NCBI GenBank assembly: GCA_019802505.1
Contig: JAFMOC010000240.1
Location: 550,492-614,491, forward strand
Origin: Corydoras sp. C115
Taxonomy: Eukaryota > Chordata > Actinopteri > Siluriformes > Callichthyidae
Direction of reading: 5' to 3'
Length of the DNA stretch: 64,000 bases
Both the position numbers and the translations under genes were made by a program. The notes beneath the pieces are model-generated. The model was given only the letters and a program-made list of their open reading frames with translations. It ran no database searches and was not told where the DNA came from. Shown one piece after another: positions 22,490 to 32,144 of the stretch (its first letter is position 1; the number at the start of each line of letters is the position of its first letter).

Positions 22490-22620
22490 CTCGCTCTGAA
22501 GGGCAGAGAGCTCTGATCCCGGTGTCCTCTGTGGACCGCTGGTAGTATCGCGCTGCGAATCCTTCTCGACGCGCTCTGCGTAGAAGATCCTCTCTTCGTA
22601 TCTTTAAGGCGAAGGATTTC

Positions 22621-23138
22621 TGTTACGACGTGTAGGACAAAAACAGAAGACTAGTCAAAAACAGTTCAGTTCTGTTTTAATGCAGATCCCTTGACGTCGG
22701 GAAAAAACGATGGCATTCAACAAAAACAAAAAACTAAACAAAAGCACTGGAGCCAGTGACCAGTGACGTCGCTGTAGACCGGTGACGAGAGTTTCCGCCT
22801 CCTGCTGTGTGGGAACTGGGACACGTCACTCCTCCTTCCTTGCAGACACATGATCATCCAAAACACTGTCTGACACTGAAGAGACCGTCGCTGTGGGAAG
22901 CGAAAACGTAGCTCCGAGGACCTAAGCAAAAAACGGAGATCCAGTATACAACACAAGCACAGCGTAAACAAGAAGCGAACTGCAGGAGAGAACAAAGATC
23001 CTTTGCGGGGAAGGAGCAATTCTGACCGCCTTAAATAGGAAATGACGTGGGTGGAAAATAGTAATCAGCTGACATCAATAATCCGGAGAGACGGACCGTG
23101 ATAGGCGGGGAGCCGGGCGAACCGCGGGAACACTGACA
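22621..23138 (-). repeat. Chromovirus 5' LTR
   Basis: This is 518 bp; it lacks 58 bp present in the partner LTR (around 15812-15870). Confidence 0.95.
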
Positions 23139-23649
23139 TACAGACTAGTAGAATATACAGATGTGAATATACAGATTATAAATATGAAATATACAGCTAT
23201 GATGTACAGACTAGTAGAATATACATATGTAATGTACAGATTATAAATATGAAATATACAGCTATGAACATATATAAAATACACTGAGTGGTATAGATAA
23301 TAAAAATAACTAAATATTGTGGATGTTGTATGAGTCCATATATTATTGATGTGAGTCAATAGAGGATAAAGCGGGAGATAATGAATGAATAGTGCGCATG
23401 GGGGTGGGTTCCCCATGCCCATACAGGGGAGAACTTTTCAGGTGCTAGCAGATACACCCAGGACAAGGCGCCAACACATTTGGGCAATTTAGAGCATTCA
23501 ATTTACCTTGAATCCTGTCTTTGGACTCTAAGAGCAAACCAGACAAGCCGGAGGAAACCCACACGAACAACGGAAACTCCACCCAGATTGGACTTTGAAC
23601 CTGGATCACTGAGAGGCGAACGTGTTAACTACTAAGCCATTGTGCTGCC

Positions 23650-24730
23650 CATATAAGTTACAACAGTGTGGCCGTATTAACATAAAATGTATACAAATCT
23701 ATTTACTTTTTAAATGTATGGAGCATGAAACTGTCAAACGTAAGCGACCCATTGCCGGAGGAACTGAGGGAAGCGTGTTCTTTGAAAACAAAATAAAGTT
23801 TATTTCCTCCAGCTGGGAAAAAGGACTGATAGCTCCAAACAACTTAAAAGTATACAGTCAAAAATACGCTGGTGAGAACTTCACCATCGGTAGCAGCTCA
23901 CGTCCGAGGCAAAGAGCGAGTGGCAAGGAACGCTGAGGAGGCGGGAGCGTAAGCGGCGGAATCCCCGATGTCCCTTACATCACACGAGGAAAGCGTTCCT
24001 AGAAAGGGGTAGCGCGTCAGCACGATTAAAGCACGAAATGCCACGGGGAGAGAGTGCGTACAGGATGGCCGCACTCCAAGCAATCAGCGACACACGCAGA
24101 CAGAAGTCGATCCAAAAATCTATGCGCTGAGGAGTCCGGAACGGCGGCTTAAGAAGCTGCTGTCATCAACAAGGCGCACCTGCAACTAATAATCTGGAGA
24201 GGGTGATCGGTGATTAACAGGATGAGTGACAGGTGTGGATGTGGGTGTGTGAGTAGCCGAGAGAGGAGCAGCGGGGCATGAACGTATAGGTGTGGAAGTG
24301 GGTGTGAGTGGAGAGGAGAGCGGAGCAGCGGGGCGTGAATGTATATGTGTAACAGAAACAGTGGTTGTTCTAAGCCATTGGTGTTGGGTGGGGCAGGCTG
24401 AGGCCAATGTCCATATTACAGGGCCAAATTACTTTCTACCTAAATATACATATTAGGCATTAAAGAAGAAAAGGTCAACATTTGATAAAACTTAACATTT
24501 TATTTAAAGGCATATTCAAGCTTTATTGTCATTCCCAATACACAATTGTACACAGAACAACATTTCGTTGAAAGTAGCTCACACATAACCACAGATGTTA
24601 AAGACATTGTTAAATAGTGCCCAGAATGGACATAAATGTTTAAATTAGCAGCATTGGAGAAGATTAGACAAAACATTAAATTATGTAAATTCCTGTACAC
24701 AGTAAAATAGTAATAAAGTTTAACAATGAA
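23650..24730. repeat. Duplicated segment, copy 1 (partner 45831-46660)
   Basis: TTACAACAGTGTG..., AAATGTATGGAGCATGAAAC, GGTTGTTCTAAGCCATTGG and TTTTGTTGAAAGTAGCTCAC-like stretches align with the copy at 45.8 kb. The two copies differ mainly by one solo LTR each. Confidence 0.85.
23732..24354 (-). mobile_element. Solo LTR, 623 bp, TSD GAAAC
   Basis: The TG...CA segment (TGTCAAACG to TGTGTAACA) is flanked by GAAAC at 23727-23731 and 24355-24359. The duplicated segment has the uninterrupted site GAGCATGAAACAGAGG at about 46272. Strand is a guess from poly(A)-signal placement. The parent family is unknown. Confidence 0.88.
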
Positions 24731-24800
24731 AAAAAGTGACCTGTGAAATTAAAATTGCACAGATTATATATATATATATTACATATATGCACACTATATT
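24510..24800 (-). mobile_element. LINE-like 3' end (TGACAATAAAGC tail)
   Basis: Reading the minus strand, the segment ends GGGAATGACAATAAAGCTTG. The same tail class is at 35328 and 46453. No coding part is present. Confidence 0.55.
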
Positions 24801-25093
24801 GATGCAGTTTTCAATGAAATTTTTTTAACATTATTTATTTTAATTAAATACTGATACAATGTGAGTAAAAAATCTATATGCAAATTTTACTAAAGGCCTT
24901 AAAATAATATATACAAAAGCAGGCAATCCGATGTCTCCCTCTAGTGATAAATCTAAAAAAGACACACGAAATATACATCCCACAAGAAGCTTTTCCAATC
25001 AAACAGACACAAAATTAACCAGGTCTGACATTTAACTTAAATGTTAAATTCTATTCTATTATGTTAAATTTTCACCAGGAATAATGTGACATG

Positions 25094-25222
25094 CCCAGCG
25101 ATGGATTGGCGCCCTGTCGTAGGCCTATCTGCCCAGCGCCTGAGACGTTCTCCCCTGGATGGGCATGGGGAACCCCACCGCGACCCTAATAGAGGATAAA
25201 GCGGGAGATAATGAATGAATGA
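25094..25222 (+). mobile_element. 5'-truncated SINE with 13-bp TSD
   Basis: Only the 3' third of the SINE is present (CCCAGCGATGGATTGGCG to GAATGAATGA), yet perfect repeats ATAATGTGACATG flank it (25081-25093, 25223-25235). This is the signature of an incomplete target-primed insertion. Confidence 0.9.
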
Positions 25223-25231
25223 ATAATGTGA

Positions 25232-25525
25232 CATGATGGTTTCATGGTTAAAACGTTCATGTCTCAGTGTTGGGGATCCAGGTTCGAAGCCTAATCTGAG
25301 TGGAGTTTCCATGTTCTCCCCATTTCAGTGTGGATTTCCACCCACAGTCCAAAAAAACAAGGATTCAAGGTAAATCGAATGCTCTCAATTGCCCCATATA
25401 GTTGTATGTGTATCTGTGTAAGTGAGTGTGCCCAGCAATATATTGGTGCCCTGTTCTGAGTGGTTATGGGGAACCCCCCCGTGACTTCTTATAGAGGATT
25501 AAGCGAAGATAATGAATGATTTAAA
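25232..25525 (+). mobile_element. tRNA-derived SINE, diverged
   Basis: The head is degenerate (CATGATGGTTTCATGGTTAA), the B-box region is GGTTCGAAGCC, and the 3' end is AGGATTAAGCGAAGATAATG. Confidence 0.8.
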
Positions 25526-25906
25526 AAAATGTAGAAATGTCTTTTACACAGTCAATTTAACCTTGAATGAAATTTGAAAAACCAAAACTGTATTCATGTT
25601 GGTTTTAATAATTATACTTTATCTGATGGAGATAAATGATTATTTATGAAATGCAACTTGTAATGTGCAGTTGTTTTTTAAGGCCTAGACAAGGACACTT
25701 GATTTTAGGCTAAGGTGGAAACATTTCTCTCATTTTGTCCTTGTCCGCCACAGAAGAGAGGGTTGACTCCTCAAAGGAGTCCTGATTTTTTTTTTCAAAA
25801 CCTGTAATAAAATGGTTATATTGGGGCAGTCATGTTTTGAAAAAACTTACTTTATAGTCCACACTTGCATTATAACCAATACTGCATATCCATTAAAAAA
25901 CATTGG
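25526..25906. other. No recognisable feature
   Basis: AT-rich sequence; neither strand shows a convincing ORF or repeat family I recognise. Confidence 0.5.
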
Positions 25907-28023
25907 TGTCACGGTAGTCTACCTCGGGAAAAAGCGGCTGCGCATAGGAAGCGCAGAGCCGCCGCGTTACACGCGCTGAAGGGAGCCAGGCACGCAGGTA
26001 GCAGAGAACGGGTTTATTTAAAGGTGCAGTAACACCAAAACACATGAGGTACAAATGACTAGAGACATATAACACACGACCAGCACCGAGAACGAGAAAC
26101 AACGGAAATAAATACAAAAAGACACCCGACCACGTGCACAAGACAAACCAATGACAAAGAGGAGTTAATTAACTAAACTAATAACACATGAACGTTAACT
26201 AACTCAACCGAAAGGAACGAAACACAGAACAGGTAACAGGTGCCCTAGGCCCGTGCCGAACGCCCTCTGGCTGCAAAGTCAGGTGGAAGCCCACGGCGGA
26301 TCAGGAGTGGGCCACGCCCTCTGACTGCGTGGTCCGGTGGACGGCCTCGGCGGACGAGGAGTGGGCCACGCCCTCTGGCTGCATGGTCCGGTGGACGCCC
26401 CCGGCGGACGAGGAGTGGGCCACGCCCTCTGGCAGCGTGGTCCGGTGGACGCCCACGTCGGGCGAGGAGTTGGCCACGCCCTCTGGCTGCGTGGTCCGGT
26501 GGACGCCCACGTCGGGCGAGGAGTTGGCCACGCCCTCTGGCTGCGTGGCATGCGGCGTGCGGCCGCTGGACTTCGGACTGGGCGGCGTGACGCCCCTGGA
26601 CTTCGGGATGGGCGGCGTGACGCCCCTGGACTTCGGGATGGGCGGCGTGACGCCCCTGGACTTCGGGATGGGCGGCGTAACGCCCCTGGACTTCGGGATG
26701 GGCTCGCGCGCTGGCAGGACCTTGGCGGGCACGCACGCTGGCTGGACCTCAGCGGGTTCGCGCGCTGGCAGGACCTCGGCGGGCACGCACGCTGGCTGGA
26801 CCTCAGCGGGTTCACACGCTGGCAGGACCTTGGCGGGCACGCATGCTGGCAGGACCTTGGCGGGCACGCATGTTGGCTGGACCTCAGCGGGTTCACACAC
26901 TGGCAGGACCTTGGCGGGCACGCACGCTGGCAGGACCTTGGCGGGCACGCACGCTGGAAGGACCTCGGCGGGCACGCACGCTGGGTGAACCTCCACCTCG
27001 GGGTCGCCATCCTGCACACAGTACAGGTACACCCCCACCGCAATGCCCAAACACAAAGACATATCAGACACAGGGAAGACGGACTGGGCACACGAGACAG
27101 GGGGACACACCACGCTCACGCCACATGTATCCACATTTACCCCCCCGAGTGTCGGTTTCGGTGCCGCCCCCTCGCAGCGCGATCCAGACACAGCGCGGTC
27201 CGGCACGGGCGCGTCACGTGACTGCCCCGCAGCACACGTACCACGCTCAGCAGCTGTTCTGCGTCCGGATTTCGCCACGGGGGGTTTAACAAGCTGAAAC
27301 GGAGCATCCGTCCAGAACTCCTCAGAGTTTAGGAGGGTTCGTATGGGCAGAATATGCCCATACAGGTATGAGTCGCCCGCCTGATCATCGGATATCTGAA
27401 TCAGATCCAGACCCTCCTCAGCGCAGAGCGCTTCGTACCCATACCTCCATAAGCACTCATCATCGGAATCATAATACTCATTACACTCATACGACATTTC
27501 TCTGTAACAGCCGTCCTTACGGCTCCGGGACGGCGGGCTGCGCATAGTGGCGCACTCGCGGACACGGCGGAACGCGCCGCGAGTACGAGGTTACACGGCC
27601 CCCGCAAAGAAAAATTTAGTAATCGCTTACCTGGGCTCTGGACTCCCCAAATTTCCTGGCTGGTCATTCTGTCACGATAGTCTACCTCGGGAAAAAGCGG
27701 CTGCGCATAGGAAGCGCAGAGCCGCCGCGTTACACGCGCTGAAGGGAGCCAGGCACGCAGGTAGCAGAGAACGGGTTTATTTAAAGGTGCAGTAACACCA
27801 AAACACATGAGGTACAAACGACTAGTGACATATAACACACGACCAGCACCGAGAACGAGAAACAACGGAAATAAATACAAAAAGACACCCGACCACGTGC
27901 ACAAGACAAACCAATGACAAAGAGGAGTTAATTAACTAAACTAATAACATATGAACGTTAACTAACTCAACCGAAAGGAACGAAACACAGAACAGGTAAC
28001 AGGTGCCCTAGGCACCTGTTACA
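25907..28023 (-). mobile_element. Modular-protein non-autonomous LTR element, copy 1
   Basis: LTRs at 25907-26250 and 27670-28023 start TGTCACG on the plus strand; the second ends GGCACCTGTTACA, while the first lost its last ~10 bases and the polypurine tract in a small deletion. They differ at about five positions. Flanking ATTGG and TTTGG form an imperfect 5-bp TSD. The internal 1.4 kb encodes one long ORF of tandem modules and no recognisable protease, RT or integrase, so mobilisation must depend on enzymes from elsewhere. A CAG/GTAAGCG splice-donor-like site lies about 40 bases inside the 5' LTR. Confidence 0.88.
26301..27545 (-). CDS. Modular tandem-repeat protein of the LTR element (414 aa)
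   Basis: No known family is recognised. Residues 1-90 are unique and acidic (YYDSDDECLWRYGYEALC, then SDDQAGDSYLYGHILP). A short hydrophobic stretch MSLCLGIAVGVYLYCVQDGD follows near residues 160-180. Then come about 13 units of 9 residues (ACVPAKVLP, ACEPAEVQP), five units of 10 (PIPKSRGVTP) and about six units of 18 (TTQPEGVANSSPDVGVHR). Every module is a multiple of three bases. It starts in the internal region soon after the 5' LTR, in a gag-like position. The other two forward frames are also largely open across the modules, so coding is likely but not proven. Confidence 0.6.
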   Translation of the reverse strand: MRSPPSRSRKDGCYREMSYECNEYYDSDDECLWRYGYEALCAEEGLDLIQISDDQAGDSYLYGHILPIRTLLNSEEFWTDAPFQLVKPPVAKSGRRTAAERGTCAAGQSRDAPVPDRAVSGSRCEGAAPKPTLGGVNVDTCGVSVVCPPVSCAQSVFPVSDMSLCLGIAVGVYLYCVQDGDPEVEVHPACVPAEVLPACVPAKVLPACVPAKVLPVCEPAEVQPTCVPAKVLPACVPAKVLPACEPAEVQPACVPAEVLPAREPAEVQPACVPAKVLPAREPIPKSRGVTPPIPKSRGVTPPIPKSRGVTPPIPKSRGVTPPSPKSSGRTPHATQPEGVANSSPDVGVHRTTQPEGVANSSPDVGVHRTTLPEGVAHSSSAGGVHRTMQPEGVAHSSSAEAVHRTTQSEGVAHS

Positions 28024-28139
28024 TTTGGTATTAGTTAACATGTTTGCCACATTAGCATAATAAGCATGTTGGCCACATTGGCATAATTACCATTGTTAAG
28101 ATGTAAGTCAGGGTAAGCATTAATTAGCCACATTTGCAT

Positions 28140-28159
28140 AGTTTTTTTGTCAGGGTTTC

Positions 28160-28193
<34 letters not shown>

Positions 28194-28200
28194 TTGTTTT
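28140..28200. repeat. (ATT)n microsatellite
   Basis: About twelve ATT units are followed by TTTTG-rich sequence. Confidence 0.95.
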
Positions 28201-28249
28201 GTTTTTTATCCACTTATATCCTTTCCAAGCCAACTTAGAATTTGTTTTT

Positions 28250-28835
28250 AGAGTTTAGAAATATCAGGGGCTTTAGCCCAGATCCCTTATTCCCCCTATG
28301 TCCTCTTTAAAAATTGCCCTTTCATGAGTGTTTTCACCCATTTTTCAAACTGTTGTGACATTCATTTTGTTTGATCATTCATTAGTTATATTGGATAAAA
28401 TTAAATTACATATGAAATATGTCTATCAACAGTGGATAGCACATTCAGTTCTAATAAATGATGGTTTTGGATGAAAAAATAAATGAACCTGAGCTTTGGC
28501 AGAAAAGCATGAATCCGTTTTCAGAGTCAGTCGCAGATGAGACTGTTTTAACAAGGTTTTGCTTTGAAATACTGTAACTTTGTGACAGTTTGCGCCTTTT
28601 GACTATTTCTGAAAGCTGAGAAGCTGCTCTTTACAGCCAACATACAGTTGTTATGGTAACCTTACTCCAACTCCTGGCGAAAAATAATCTGTCTCCCTCA
28701 AACACACACACAGAGCTTGGAAGCACATTGTACGGTCCCGCTGCTGGAGGAGAGTTGGCCAGAGAAAGCTGCACTCATTTGATTCGGGGCTACTGACAAA
28801 ACATGCCCAGGTCTAACGACACGCCTGGGGTCCAT
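28250..28835 (+). mobile_element. hAT-like non-autonomous element, copy 1
   Basis: It is homologous over its length to 40499-41145, sharing AGGGGCTTTAGCC near the left end and GATTCGGGGCTACTGACAAA near the right. The right end has lost the CCAAGGCTATAGCCCCGAAA part of the terminal inverted repeat and runs into a minisatellite. No ORF. Confidence 0.75.
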
Positions 28836-28839
28836 AGTG

Positions 28840-29215
28840 GAGTCCATTGGGCATTCCATAGTGAAGTTCACAGTGTAGTCCACAGGGCAGTCCACAGCGG
28901 AGCCCAAAAGGCAGTCCACAGTGTTGTCCACAGTGTAGTCCCAAGTGTGGTCCATAAGGCAGTCCTCAATGTAGTCCTTAGTGTACTCCACATAGCAGTC
29001 CACAAAGCAGTCCACAGGGCAGTCCACATTGTAGTCCACATTGGAGTCCACAGGGATTTCCAAAGAGCAGTCCATGTTATAATCCAGAAGGCAGTCCACA
29101 GGGCAATCCACAGTGGAGTCCACATGGCAGACCACAGTGGAGTCCACAGGGTAGGGCAGTCCACAAAGCAGTACACAGTGCAGTCCATTGTGGAGTCCAT
29201 AGTTCCTGAGTCCTT
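28840..29215. repeat. 12-bp minisatellite
   Basis: About 30 degenerate units of consensus AGTCCACAGTGT are arrayed head to tail. Because 12 is a multiple of three, long frames (HSVVHRAV on plus, DCPVDYTV on minus) open on both strands without being genes. Confidence 0.93.
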
Positions 29216-29850
29216 TTTGTTAACTTACTTCTCCGTTTATTAATCATTGCTAAAGTGAATTTAACTTGTTTACTTGTTTGGTGACCTAAAACAGATAGAT
29301 TGTACAGCAGTTACAGACTCCAGCACAACAAAGTCTTTAACAACTGCCAGGGACGAACTGGGACAAAAAAGGAAATCCCTGTCATTTCTGACCAGACAAG
29401 CCCCCCACACATTCCAAAACCTTTTCGATCTTTTTATTTTTATGAATGTGTATTTCAACTGTGCAATCTTTAAAATGCCCACTTTTTCATGTTGGTGAGT
29501 GGTGGCTTTACACATTAGTGAGGAGTCATTTTCAAAAGCTGGAGGAATCAGAAGAGCCAACTCTCATCGAGATTCGGTTCTGCTGACTTCAGAAATTGTG
29601 GTTAATCACATGTGAGGATATAGGATCATAACATTCTGTGAAAACATAGAGGAACATATGTTACAGTCAGGTCTGTCCACACTGCAAAAAAATTAAATCT
29701 TAACCAGTCAGAAAATTATAAAAAAGTGTAACAAATCTTGTTTTTGACTTGACTAGATTTCTAAGTAAGATTGTCTAGTTTATAGGTGTACAATTTTAAA
29801 TATCTTTATCTTTAAATATCTTCCTGTCCAAATCATACAAATTTGAAATA
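29216..29850. other. No recognisable feature
   Basis: Short ORFs on both strands (for example 29270-29560 minus, 96 codons) match nothing I recognise and overlap each other. Confidence 0.5.
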
Positions 29851-29854
29851 TGAG

Positions 29855-30280
29855 CATGGTCCAATAAAACATATCGGGCCAAATGCAAGGCCTATGGACC
29901 ATATCCGGCCCGTAAGATCATCTATTATTATTGTTATTAATGGCTCGACAATATGTTTTGTTGGACAAGTTTTTGTTTGTTTTTCTAAAATGGCCCAAGA
30001 GCAAAGAAAACCCAATGTTTTGATTTGTTATTTTTACTTTTGTGGAAAAAGATTTTTTTTTTTTGATGTTGTATTGCTCATATGTTCATATCACACTTTT
30101 ATATTTCTGATAAGAGATATTTTATAGAGTGCAAAGTATTTAAAGTTAAAAAAAGTTTAAGTTAAAAAAACATTTACTTTTAGTGTGTTCAATAAATGTT
30201 TATCCTGTTCGACCCATGACCTAAAGTGTACTTGAGTGTTTGCCCCTGATGAAATTGAGTTTGACACCCCTGATCTAGTT
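29855..30280. mobile_element. hAT (Charlie-like) non-autonomous remnant
   Basis: The right end GAGTTTGACACCCCTGATC is the reverse of the common hAT terminus CAGGGGTGTCAAACTC, and GGCCCGTAAGATCATCTA inside is typical of the same group. The left terminus is not preserved and there is no transposase frame. Confidence 0.65.
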
Positions 30281-30653
30281 CAGAAAACTATCTAGTTAAA
30301 AAATTTTATAGGTAAATTTTTTGACATAGATGTTTTGCGGTGTGACCGCTCAATCAGTGAGTGAGACAGTAAACTATAGAGAAGGAGAGAACATCACCAA
30401 AACACACAAATATGACGGACACACGGATCAGAAAGATATTTAAAGATATTAGGAATTTAAAGATATTAGGAAGAGCAGAGCAGAGCTCCACACAAACCTG
30501 CACAGACACATCAGAACTATCCATCCAATAACGCAGTAGAAGAAGAGAGGGCATGATGACTCGACATTAACTGACCCTGTGGTGTCTTTGTTTTTGTGTT
30601 AAATTAAAATAAAAAGTTAGATTGAAATAATAAACAAAAAAATGAAGGCCTCT

Positions 30654-31000
30654 TGGCGGCATGGTGGCTTAGTGGTTTAGCACGTTCGCCTCTCAGCGCT
30701 AGGGATTCCCGGTTCGAATCCCCATCTGGGTGGAGTTTCCATGTTCTCCCCGTGTCCGCGTGGGTTTCCTCCGGGTTCTCCGGTTTCCTCCCACAGTCCA
30801 AAAACATGGATCAAGTTAATTGAGTTCTCTAAATTGCCCCATATAGAGTGTGTTTGAGTGTGTGAGTGTGAACCCAGCGATGGATTGGCGCCCTGTCCTG
30901 GGTGTATCTGCCCAGCGCCCGAGACGTTCTCCCCTGGATGGGCATGGGGAACCCCACCGCGACCCTAATAGAGGATAAAGCGGGAGATAATGAATGAATG
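30654..31000 (+). mobile_element. tRNA-derived SINE, full length, 13-bp TSD
   Basis: Perfect repeats AATGAAGGCCTCT flank it (30641-30653, 31001-31013). Its target was the head of the next SINE, whose GCCTCTCAGC forms part of the TSD. Confidence 0.95.
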
Positions 31001-31003
31001 AAT

Positions 31004-31308
31004 GAAGGCCTCTCAGCACTGAGTATCCAGGTTTGAATCCCCATCTGGGTGGAGTTTTCATGTTCTCCCTGTGTCCGCTTGGGTTTTCCTCCACGTTCTC
31101 CAGTTTCCTCCTACTGTCCAAAAACATGGAGTCAAGATAAATTAAATTATATAAATTGCCCCATATAGTGTGTGTTTGTGTGTGTCTGTGTGAGTGAGTG
31201 TGTGCCCAGTGATAGACTGGGGACATGTTCTCCCCTGTATGGGCATGGAAACCCCTCCTGTGACCCCAGTAGAGAATTAAGCGAAAGATAATGAATGAAT
31301 GAATGAAT
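31004..31308 (+). mobile_element. tRNA-derived SINE, head displaced by the preceding SINE
   Basis: It begins within the tRNA-like head (CCTCTCAGCACTGAG), keeps the B box GGTTTGAATCC and ends in GAATGAATGAATGA. Confidence 0.9.
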
Positions 31309-31334
31309 GACTAATAAACAAAAGTATGAATGCC

Positions 31335-31505
31335 TGAGGACGCACATTCGCCTTTCAGCGAAGGGGATCTAGGTGCGAATCCCGATCTAATTGGTGTTTC
31401 CATGTTCTCCCCGTATTTGCACAAGTTTCCTCCAGGTTCTTCAGTTTTCTTCCCACAGTCCAAAAACATAGATTTGAGGTGAATTGAATGCTCTAAATAG
31501 CCTAA
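31335..31505 (+). mobile_element. tRNA-derived SINE fragment
   Basis: CGCACATTCGCCTTTCAGCG to GAATGCTCTAAATAG matches the SINE head and middle; the 3' half is absent. Confidence 0.75.
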
Positions 31506-32140
31506 CTGATCTGGGCTACTGGCTGAGAAATCTAGGTTTACTAGTTACTGTTCTGTGGAAAATTGTCAACTCAAGTTTCTCATGGTCTTACATGTTGACA
31601 TATAATGCATTGGCCAAAGTGAGGAGTTAGTTTGTACACACCTGTTCATCAACAGGCTGTGTGATGAATGCCCTTGTTTTGTGTATTCATATACCTAGAT
31701 AAACAAACTGTGACTTACAATAATTCGAAACATAGATGATCAACACTCTCATAGTTGTATTTTCTTCCCAAATGTTTGTATTCCAGAACTAAGAGGGTTC
31801 CCGCATTAGGACAGAAGTGATTTGGAACCTAACACACTTAATAATTTACAGTATTTCTTTAGGAGTTTAAGCTGCTCAGTAATAACACACGATCAAGAGG
31901 TCACATGATCAACAAGTCACATGATGAAACATCTGGTGACTTTGTGTCACACAGACTGCAGCGTCGATCTTCATTTGCTTAATCATTTGACTATGAGGTC
32001 AGGGGACTTTACCTGAGGCCTATTCCATGAAGCAAACTTACGCTTGTTTGACTAAGCCTCATTTGCGTTAGCCAAAGAATTCACTTCCGATTAGTTCCTT
32101 TCCACTAATGAAATACAGATGTAACCTTTGGAGTTTAAAT
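31506..32140. other. No recognisable feature
   Basis: Unique-looking AT-rich sequence without a convincing ORF. Confidence 0.5.
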
Positions 32141-32144
32141 GTTC

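Larger units (their letters stand above)
15688..23138 (-). mobile_element. Ty3/gypsy chromovirus, nearly complete, young, carrying a LINE insertion
   Basis: LTRs at 15688-16263 and 22621-23138 share TGTTACGACG...CACTGACA ends and differ by only about four substitutions plus one 58-bp deletion. TSD TACAG flanks the element (15683-15687, 23139-23143). All domains are present in canonical order: gag, CCHC knuckle, protease, RT, RNase H, integrase, chromodomain. Two TGA codons, a frameshift near the integrase end and the L2 insertion at about 18297-20223 inactivate it. Confidence 0.96.
15426..23355 (-). mobile_element. LINE-like 3' end with minisatellite (split by the gypsy element)
   Basis: On the minus strand the unit ends TGACAATAAAGTTGAATTC plus an (ATTCT)n tail, like the LINE tails at 24518, 35328 and 46453. 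Behind the tail are degenerate tandem units of about 60-75 bp containing GAAATATACAGCTATG and GTACAGACTAGT, found both at 15530-15687 and at 23139-23275. The LINE family is not identified. Confidence 0.7.
15108..23390 (+). mobile_element. Inner SINE (split: 15108-15425 and 23356-23390)
   Basis: Head, B-box region and body occupy 15108-15425 and stop at CGACCCTAATAG. The missing end, AGGATAAAGCGGGAGATAAT with its GAATGAAT tail, lies at 23356-23390, 7.9 kb away. The intervening DNA is therefore an insertion. Confidence 0.88.
15070..23649 (-). mobile_element. Outer SINE of the nest (split: 15070-15107 and 23391-23649)
   Basis: The tail side (ATTATTTTCTGCTTAATCCTC) ends at AGTGCGCATGGGGGTG and resumes after the insert with the same AGTGCGCATGGGGGTG, then runs to GCCATTGTGCTGCCC. 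The repeated 16-mer is the TSD of the inner SINE. The orthologous SINE in the duplicated segment at 45510-45830 is uninterrupted. Confidence 0.85.

Noticed and set aside
25893..26141. ORF with hydrophobic start (also at 27401-27904 and 45892-46158) as a membrane protein
   Set aside because: It is the LTR of the modular element read on the minus strand; it recurs with each LTR and shifts frame between copies.
26337..27221. Plus-strand 294-codon ORF and other long plus frames over 26.3-27.3 kb
   Set aside because: They are antisense shadows of the GC-rich tandem modules of the minus-strand element.
28803..29243. 146-codon ORF with HSVVHRAV repeats, and the opposing minus frames
   Set aside because: Produced by the 12-bp minisatellite whose unit length keeps frames open on both strands.
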